DNA from: Thiogranum sp963752745
Lineage (GTDB): Bacteria; Pseudomonadota; Gammaproteobacteria; DSM-19610
Assembly: GCA_963752745.1 (NCBI GenBank)
Contig: CAVWAK010000028.1
Coordinates: forward strand, 11,683 to 75,682
Length of the DNA: 64,000 nucleotides
Direction of reading: 5' to 3'
Part shown: positions 58,226 to 64,000 of the stretch, piece by piece
Position numbering within the stretch: position 1 is the first letter of the stretch
Layout of the letters: each line of letters begins with the position of its first letter
Notes under the pieces: model-generated
Database searches by the model: none
What the model saw: the letters and a program-made list of their open reading frames with translations, nothing else
What the model was told of the DNA's origin: nothing
Translations under genes and position numbers: made by a program

Positions 58226-59978
58226 CTAGGTGTTTATGACTACGTCTGCCTTGCGAAGTGCCTTGTACCAGAGCACGTCGAGGGGCTTCCAGAAATAGTG
58301 CACCATGGCTACTGCTAGTATGAAGGCGGCTGCGGCAGCGGTGACCTGCGTAGCGGTACGGCGCTTGCGCTGTTTGACTTCGGTGTCGTTCGCCATGTAG
58401 GGAATCACGGCGAGAGGTGCAGCGCCAACTGTCATGGCATACTGGATCTTACTGCCGCGTACCGAGTCATCCAGGCTTTCGGCTACAGCCGCATAGCCGA
58501 TGCCGCAGCCCAGCGCCAGCACCAGGCTGAGGAACAGGATGGCTGGTCGGTTCGGACTGACAGGCTCTTCAGGCAGAATCGGTGGTTCGACTATTTCGAA
58601 GCGTTCGCCCTTGCTGTCTTTTTCCAGTTCCTGTGCAATCTGTGCAGAGATCAGTTTGGTGTGAATATCCTGGTACTCAGCCGTGGTTAAGGTGAGTTCG
58701 CGCTGTATTTCACGAGTATTCGCGTTCGACCTGCGGTGTTTCGATCAGCCGCTGCTCGTACTCGCCCAGTTTGTCTTTCAGGCTGGACTGCTTGGCACGC
58801 AGCGAACGGATGTCTGTATCGGCTGCCTCGATCTGGGTCTGGAGCTGAATATAGGCGGGATTGTCCGGGTTGTCAGCGGCTGTGGCTGCCAGGCTGGTGT
58901 GGCCACTGCTTATCACCGGAGGGTTGGCCTGCAGTGCTTTGATGCGCCTTTCCAGCTCAACCACGTCCGGGTGTTCCGCAGAATACTTTTTCCGCAATGT
59001 GGCGAGTTCACCCTGAAGTAGCTTCGATTTGCTTCAGTTGCTCTGCTCGAGCTGTCGACCTGGCCTGTTTCCATTTCCAGCCCTCGATCTCGCGCTTGGT
59101 ACGGATCACATCGGGGTGGTCCGCAGAATAGCGTGCCACAAGGGCCAGGTACTCGGTACGCAGTGCTTGCAGGCGGGTTTTAGGGTCCAGCGCCAGATTT
59201 GCGCCGTACGGTTTAAGTTGGGCGAGCTGGCTTAGCAGATAAACTCTGGTCTGTTCCTGGGCGCGGATCTGGTTGTCGATATCGGATATTTCGCGCTCGG
59301 TGCGCTCCATCAGGCTCAGGTTCAGCTGTCTGAGTTCCGGAAGCGAATTGATGTGCGTTTCTTTAAATACAGCCAGTTTTTTTTCCATTTCAGCAATTTC
59401 TGCGCTTAGGCGATCGGATTCTTTGTTGAGAAACATGTAGGTTTCGTTGGCCTTTTCCGAGCGTTCTTTTAGGTTTTCTTTTAGATACAGGCTCATAAGC
59501 TCATTGGCTACTTTCTGGACCTGGGCCGGGTTGTTCGCCGGTAAAACTCAGCTGAAAGGCGATGGTGGCTGCTGTTGGTCGACCGGTGCGCGGATCGACA
59601 ACATCGGCATCGATGAGATCGAGGCCAATGTTGTCACGCATTTCCTCAATGATTTCTTCGGTAGTCAGGCGCTTGCGTTCGTCAGCGTAAAGATCATATT
59701 TATCAATAATTTCCAGAAGATTTGGGCGGGCCATGACTTTCTGGCTGATCGCCTGGATGCGCTGCGAAGCAAAACTGGTGACGGTGGACCGAACCAGATC
59801 TGGTGGGATGTCCTGTTCTTTGATCAGAATGGTCGCCGATGATTTATAGGTGGCCGGCCACAACCATGCCGCCAGTGCTCCAATCAAGAAAACGGAGATA
59901 GCAATTACCAGAATGCTGGTTGCGACGCCTTTTGAATGCGCTTAAATAATCTGAAAAATCAAGTGTTTGTTCTTCCAT
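58226..59978 (-). pseudogene. Polysaccharide chain-length determinant (Wzz/GNVR type), frame broken four times
   Basis: ATG 59978 (MEEQTLDFSDYLSAFKRR) starts a chain-length/co-polymerase protein with about 580 residues. Pieces in different frames join in order: membrane segment ILVIAISVFLIGALAAW, IGLDLIDADVVDPRTG, NNPAQVQKVANELMSLY, coiled-coil with KKYSAEHPDVVELERRIK, EREYREIQREL, and the C-terminal span ILFLSLVLALGCGIGY. Breaks lie near 59921, 59536, 59016 and 58715, each fixed by removing one base. Not in long homopolymers. The protein is otherwise conserved, so this may be decay or poor base calls; intact state unproven. Confidence 0.8.
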
Positions 59979-60044
59979 TATTTTCCCTTTCGCGCCAGGG
60001 GAACTGCGACAACGCGCGCATGACCCTCCCCCAAACACAGGCCA

Positions 60045-61268
60045 CTAGCGGGAAACCGCGATTCTAGGCCAGAGGTAGGTTAGCGTCAAATACGCGGCGT
60101 TTTGTGTCGCGTCATCGCTGGTGTCGTCAAAAGTCTGTTTCCTGTAGCGGTAACTACCGGATAAACTCCAGAATTTTTTGAATTGCCAAGCTAAATTTGG
60201 GTTCTATCTGGTAGTAATCACGGTTAACGCTGGTGCCGACAGCATTGTTGGTTTCACTATTATAGAATTCCAGCTTCAGATTGGCCGACAGGATTTCGGT
60301 GAACCGGTAGAGGCTGATTAGCCGAAATTGGTGACTTCGATCGGCCGGCCATTGATATCGTTACTGATATCGCGAGAAGCTGAAAAGCGTGCTTTCACCG
60401 CGCAGAAAGACTCTTGGTGATACTGGCGCTGAAGGTTGAGCCCCAGTCACTGTTGGATACGTCCTCAGTCAGTGGGACAAAACCAATAATCGTATTTCCG
60501 GAGAAGATGGGTATCAGGCTGGTCTGGCTGAAATCCACCTCGGTACGACGAACACCGGCAAACAGCGAAGTCGACAAGGTTTCACTAAACTGATATGAGG
60601 CACCACCTTGCAGGTTGGTATTGGTTGATTCAACATCGTTGTCGTTGTCGGATTTGGTTCTCGATAGCGTAATCGAGGCGGTCGTTTGTTCATTCAGGAC
60701 ACGGGTCAGCGATGCCTGGGCGCTGTTCAGAGTGTAGTCCACAAAGCCGGTCCCACCAGCGTTCTTGTATTCGACATCGGTGTAGCTGTAACTGGCATTG
60801 ACGCGTGTGCGTTCATTCAAGATATAGGTCCAGTTTGGACTGACATTAATGCGTTGGCGGTCTACACGGTCAAATACCAGACCGGTCGCTTCCAGCTGGC
60901 TGTCCAGCGTGGTGTCCTTGATAAAACCAAGATCCAGGCCCAGGCGAGAGCGTTCCAGATTATGAAATGAGTTAATTTCAAAGCGGGAGTTGTTGTCATC
61001 CAGATTACTGTCATCTTCATAGCGCCGGAAATCGAAGCGGACTTCGCCACTGGCGCCTGATGTTGGTGTGTTCGACACTGAAGATGGCGCTGGGGCTGAA
61101 GGTGGCTTCTGCCGAGGATACTTCGTCATCGGTGGTCAGCCGTATATTGTCGTTGTAGCCGCCTTGTAAACGCAGTGTTGGATCGATTTTCCACTCAGCG
61201 GCTCTCACACTGGCAGCACAGGATGCCAGTAGCAGTATAGTCAGCGTTTTACGAAACACTGTTCGCAT
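60045..61268 (-). pseudogene. Outer-membrane beta-barrel of the polysaccharide locus (PEP-CTERM system associated), frame broken
   Basis: ATG 61268 gives a signal peptide (RKTLTILLLASCAASVRAAEW) and a barrel-like protein rich in alternating polar and hydrophobic strands: TLRLQGGYNDNIRLTTDDE, VRFDFRRYEDDSNLDD, ASYSYTDVEYKNAGG, GASYQFSETLSTSLFAGV. Frame breaks near 61058, 60399, 60322 and 60201; after repair the end reads FWSLSGSYRYRKQTF ... TLTYLWPRIAVSR at 60045. The pattern matches outer-membrane proteins seen in XrtA loci. It lies between the export protein and the chain-length gene. Confidence 0.72.
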
Positions 61269-61344
61269 GATTGTCGGCCTTTGTTAAGTGGTTGTATTTA
61301 GAGCTAAAGAAGCGGCCCGTTTCGCCAAGCCTTTAATTGTCTAT

Positions 61345-61372
61345 TGTAGGAGCGGTCCCCTCGACCGCGATA
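61345..61372. repeat. REP-like palindromic element
   Basis: TGTAGGAGCGGTCCCCTCGACCGCGAT forms a GCGGTC-CCCTC-GACCGC hairpin with the GTAGGAGCGG lead found in REP elements of gammaproteobacteria. It lies between the export gene and the barrel gene. Single copy in this window. Confidence 0.55.
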
Positions 61373-61383
61373 AAATAAAAAAC

Positions 61384-61966
61384 TTAAGGAACCACCACCA
61401 CATCCCCTGCCTGCAAAACAACATTCTGCTCCAGCCGCTTGCCTTTCTCCACTTCCGCGTATTTAAAGGAAAGTGCTTTTAGCTCTCCATTCTCCCGGCG
61501 AAGAATCTTGATATCGTTCAAGGCCGCATAGGTTGAGGTGCCGCCGGCCATACTCAGCGCCTGCATGACGTCCACATTGCGCACAATTGGAAAAACACCC
61601 GGGCGATTAACTTTGCCGATAACGTAAACCGTGTTGCCAGTGAGTTGCCGCACAGAGACAGTAACCACTGGATCGGGAATATATTTTTTCAGGCGTTCGG
61701 AAATCAGGAGGCGCAGGCTTTCAATGCTGTTACCCGCAGCCGTCTGCTTCCCCAACCAGCGGGAACGTTATTTGACCATCAGGGCGAACGATGACTTCCT
61801 GGGTCAGGTCCTCCTCTTTCCACACCGATACCATGAGTACATCGCCCGGCTGTATTTTATACTGATCGGTAGTTCCAATATTGTCTGCGAGTATCGGAGC
61901 ATTGAGCCCTAAGGATGCGAGAACAAGGATCAGGATGGCGACCAGGTGCTGCAGGTTCATGGGCAT
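61384..61966 (-). CDS. Polysaccharide export protein (Wza type, XrtA-like), broken by one inserted base
   Basis: ATG 61966 (MPMNLQHLVAILILVLASLGLNAP) gives a signal or lipoprotein-like leader, then YKIQPGDVLMVSVWKEEDLTQEVIVRPDGQITFPLVGEA. The frame breaks there; the next one continues TAAGNSIESLRLLISERLKKYIPDPVVTVSVRQL, GKVNRPGVFPIVRNVDVMQALSMAGG and ends GDVVVVP. Removing one base near 61744 gives about 194 residues. These are the Poly_export and SLBB domains of outer-membrane export proteins. It heads the cluster on the minus strand. Confidence 0.88.
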
Positions 61967-62420
61967 CGAAGCCTCCTTTTTTATTATACTTAGGCGTTAG
62001 GCGCGAAATTGAAACAAATGGGAAGCTGTCGGTCAAGCAATAACCTTAAAGCATTGTTCTATTGTGAAGTTATCCTTGCAAATAGCGGTGATGTAAAACT
62101 GATGTTACTCAATCAGGACGCTGAATAAATAGAGTTATTAGGATGATGCTTTAAGGCTCTCATATGCTCATACCAATAAACATGGCCACCTGTGAATTCT
62201 ATTGAAGATTCAGTTTGCAGCAGCAGATTTGCAGCAGTAGCTTGACACGCAGTAAAGTTAACGATTAAAACGTGGCTGTTTACAAATTGTGCGTCATCAT
62301 GACTGGCGATCACGGCGGCGGGTGCAAGTTGGTCGTCGGCAAAAAATCAATAAATTCAAGTTGCTGGACACCAGCTGCTTTGCTTGGTGGGGCCTAGGCG
62401 CCGCTGGAGGAGACAATTTA
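61967..62420. other. Gene-free interval between the export gene and the FadL-type gene
   Basis: 454 bases, more AT-rich than the neighbours, holding divergent leaders. I see a possible promoter at 62242-62271 and a good ribosome site GGAGGAGAC just before 62421. No conserved RNA, tRNA or palindrome stands out. Short open frames inside show no coding signature. Confidence 0.6.
62242..62271 (+). promoter_or_regulatory. Candidate promoter of the FadL-type gene
   Basis: TTGACA at 62242-62247 and TTAAAA (62265-62270) or TAAAAC one base later give spacings of 17 or 18. It lies about 150 bases before ATG 62421, leaving a long leader. Only the -35 box is convincing. Confidence 0.35.
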
Positions 62421-63752
62421 ATGAGATTTAATCGTTCGGCGTTCGCCGGAGCCATGGCGTTGTTCGCGGCTTCTTCTTCCGTCTATGCCACCAACGGTAT
62501 GTTCCTCATCGGGAACGGTGCCAAATCAAGATCAATGGGTGGCGTTGGAATCGGTTACACACAGGACGCCATCGGGTTTAACATGAACCCTGCGGGAATT
62601 ACGTCCGTCGGCATTAACGCCATGAGAGTCGATTTAGACGCAATTCTTTTCCGGCCCATGCGCCAGTCAGGGGTTCCTGATCCTAGAGACCCTCCAAATG
62701 CTGGTCACCTTATCCGCTATCAAAGTGGCTCTAATCTTTTTGTGATCCCGTCAATGGGGGGAGCGTATAAATTTAACCGGAAAATGTATATCGGTTTTAG
62801 TTTCGTTGGGGCCGGTGGCGGCCAAACCCGTTTTACCCGATTGAGCCCGATAGGCTTTAACTTTTTGAACCCGGCTGGTCGCACAGATGTGTCCGATACT
62901 TTGGGGGTGAGTTTAATCCAGGCGCATATGTCTATGGGGCTCGCCTATAAACTTACTAAAAATCATTCTATCGGTGCATCTCCCGTTGTTCAGATTTCGC
63001 AATTTCGTGCGTATGGCTTGGGTGTTTTCAAGCCCTTTAGTTCTGACCCAGATAATTTGACTGGACGCGGCAACGATTATTCGGTTGGATTGGGAGCCCG
63101 GTTTGGCTGGCAAGGTAAGCTAGCCGATTGGCTCACCGCTGGAGCCGCATATCAATCACGGTTGTATTCTACCAAATTCGATAAATACAAAGGCCTGTTC
63201 GCAGAGGAAGGTGCCCTGGATACTCCGGCAAACGTTGGTGCAGGCTTTTCTATCACGCCAATGGAAAGGCTAACCATAGCGTTTGACTGGCAGCGTACGT
63301 TTTATAGCGACATCAACGCGATCGGTAATCCAATAGAAGCATTGGCGAGTACGGACGGGTTTCTTGGTGAAGATGGCGGTGCAGGGTTTGGCTGGGATGA
63401 TCAGGATATATACAAGATTGGTGTGAAGTATGAGTTGACGCCTAAGTGGGATGTTATGGTGGGGTACAATTACGGTGAGGCCCCTATGCCAGAAGACCAG
63501 CTTTTGTTTAGCACGCTCGCGCCTGCAGTGACTGAACATCACGCAACAATGGGTGCCGCCTATCGCCCGAATAAAAATTTGGAGTGGACAGTTGCTTATG
63601 TCCATGCCTTTAAAAATACAGAGAAAGGTTTAGCTGAATCCGGTGGCCAGTTCGATCAGTTTTTCCCCAATGAGGACTTGACAGGCCCTGGGCCCACCGA
63701 GCTGGAGATGTATCAGGATTCTTTGGAACTCTCCTTTTCATACAAGATGTAA
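62421..63752 (+). CDS. FadL/OmpP1-family outer-membrane transport protein
   Basis: 443 residues from ATG 62421, with GGAGGAGAC upstream. A signal peptide ends near VYA^TNGMFLIGNGAKSRSMGG; that N-terminal plug and GGVGIGYTQDAIGFNMNPAGI are typical of FadL porins for hydrophobic compounds. The C terminus LELSFSYKM is a barrel strand ending in a Met rather than the usual Phe/Trp. Base composition is lower in GC than most neighbours. Substrate unknown. Confidence 0.92.
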   Translation: MRFNRSAFAGAMALFAASSSVYATNGMFLIGNGAKSRSMGGVGIGYTQDAIGFNMNPAGITSVGINAMRVDLDAILFRPMRQSGVPDPRDPPNAGHLIRYQSGSNLFVIPSMGGAYKFNRKMYIGFSFVGAGGGQTRFTRLSPIGFNFLNPAGRTDVSDTLGVSLIQAHMSMGLAYKLTKNHSIGASPVVQISQFRAYGLGVFKPFSSDPDNLTGRGNDYSVGLGARFGWQGKLADWLTAGAAYQSRLYSTKFDKYKGLFAEEGALDTPANVGAGFSITPMERLTIAFDWQRTFYSDINAIGNPIEALASTDGFLGEDGGAGFGWDDQDIYKIGVKYELTPKWDVMVGYNYGEAPMPEDQLLFSTLAPAVTEHHATMGAAYRPNKNLEWTVAYVHAFKNTEKGLAESGGQFDQFFPNEDLTGPGPTELEMYQDSLELSFSYKM

Positions 63753-63796
63753 CCCGGGTGTGGAGCCAAGGGTTACTATAAATACAGGCTAATGTT

Positions 63797-64000
63797 ATGA
63801 GAATTATTCACCGCAAAAACTGTATCGCAAAAGCGCTTTCTTTGGTGATCGGTTCCTTGGGGCAGCGTGGTGACGGCCGATACCGTCGTGTCCTGGGATT
63901 TGCAGGACTTCAATAGTGACGGCCTTAAGAGCGACTTCGCCTTTTTCTCGGCGCCACCCGGAAATGGAGCAATACGTAGTCTGGCGAAGGGCTACATAAC
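63797..64000 (+). CDS. Putative exported protein, partial, with a likely frame break
   Basis: ATG 63797 starts a positively charged leader and hydrophobic core (KALSLVIGSLG), like a signal peptide. The first frame ends early; removing one G of GGGG at 63859-63862 joins it to the next frame SVVTADTVVSWDLQDFNSDGLKSDFAFFS, which runs off the window. I do not recognise the protein. It may be secreted, and could be a substrate of the nearby export cluster, but this is a guess. Confidence 0.5.

Noticed and set aside
62113..62313. Short frame between the export gene and FadL-type gene
   Set aside because: No ribosome site, no conserved motif, in an AT-rich gap.
62280..62420. Possible structured riboswitch before the FadL-type gene
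   Set aside because: Some GC-rich stems are there but no match to the c-di-GMP, cobalamin or TPP cores could be made.
1..64000. tRNA, rRNA, CRISPR arrays, insertion sequences, phage genes
   Set aside because: No T-loop consensus, no repeat-spacer pattern, no transposase or integrase motif was found on either strand.

Overview
The window is chromosomal DNA from a gammaproteobacterium. The evidence is a full-length GlnE, Kdo transferase and a LpxL-type acyltransferase (Gram-negative LPS), Mpl, a type II secretion pseudopilin operon, HrcA/CIRCE control of groESL, and moderately GC-rich DNA. Pyrophosphate-linked energy genes (K+-independent H+-pumping pyrophosphatase, PPi-dependent phosphofructokinase, soluble pyrophosphatase), a rhodanese, a DsrE-type domain and an XrtA/PEP-CTERM-style exopolysaccharide locus fit a free-living chemolithotroph or methanotroph-like lineage (Chromatiales/Methylococcales type). 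That lineage call is an inference. No tRNA, rRNA, CRISPR array, prophage or insertion sequence was seen.

Layout. 0-6 kb: dsbD (cut by the window edge) with cutA, fxsA, CIRCE-groES-groEL, then an ECF sigma factor with an unusual anti-sigma factor. 6-16.3 kb: glnE, ilvE, a small zinc protein, then an envelope block (two ELM1-family proteins around a GT4 glycosyltransferase and a deacetylase), a LpxL-type acyltransferase and waaA. 16.3-21.3 kb: hemerythrin, TolC-like channel, rhodanese, Pcm, then a TPP riboswitch and thiC. 21.3-29.7 kb: signalling proteins (a membrane-anchored receiver protein, a receiver-PAS-GGDEF-EAL protein, a lone receiver), an M18 aminopeptidase, moaC/moaD/moaE, a phosphoesterase and ppa. 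29.8-35.7 kb: a nested palindromic element, hppA, pfp and an adenylate kinase with a histone-H1-like tail. 35.7-46.5 kb: a Cfa-like methyltransferase, mpl, ubiX, a Lon-substrate-domain protein, a DedA-PAP2-LssY fusion, hemL/thiE/thiD, rubredoxin and a class II aldolase. 46.6-54.8 kb: gspG-H-I-J-K-L-M-N in one overlapping operon, a PilZ-like protein, a YkgJ protein and a YrfG-type nucleotidase. 54.8-62 kb: cysQ, vanZ and an exopolysaccharide export/assembly cluster. 62-64 kb: a FadL-type porin and the start of a secreted protein.

How genes work together. The PPi genes on the minus strand would let glycolysis/gluconeogenesis and a proton pump share the pyrophosphate pool, with adk divergent next to them. 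ThiC, ThiD and ThiE cover the pyrimidine branch and coupling step of thiamin synthesis. The envelope blocks build lipid A-Kdo-core and an exported polysaccharide.

Caution. At least 14 single-base indels break reading frames, mostly +1 insertions. Nine lie between 58.7 and 61.8 kb. Because groEL is among the broken genes, base errors in the assembly are the most likely cause for isolated cases. Start sites and broken genes should be read with that in mind. The most unusual items are the adenylate kinase with an H1-like tail, the ECF anti-sigma factor carrying a DsrE domain, the receiver protein with a membrane span and outer domain, and the 184-bp nested palindrome.
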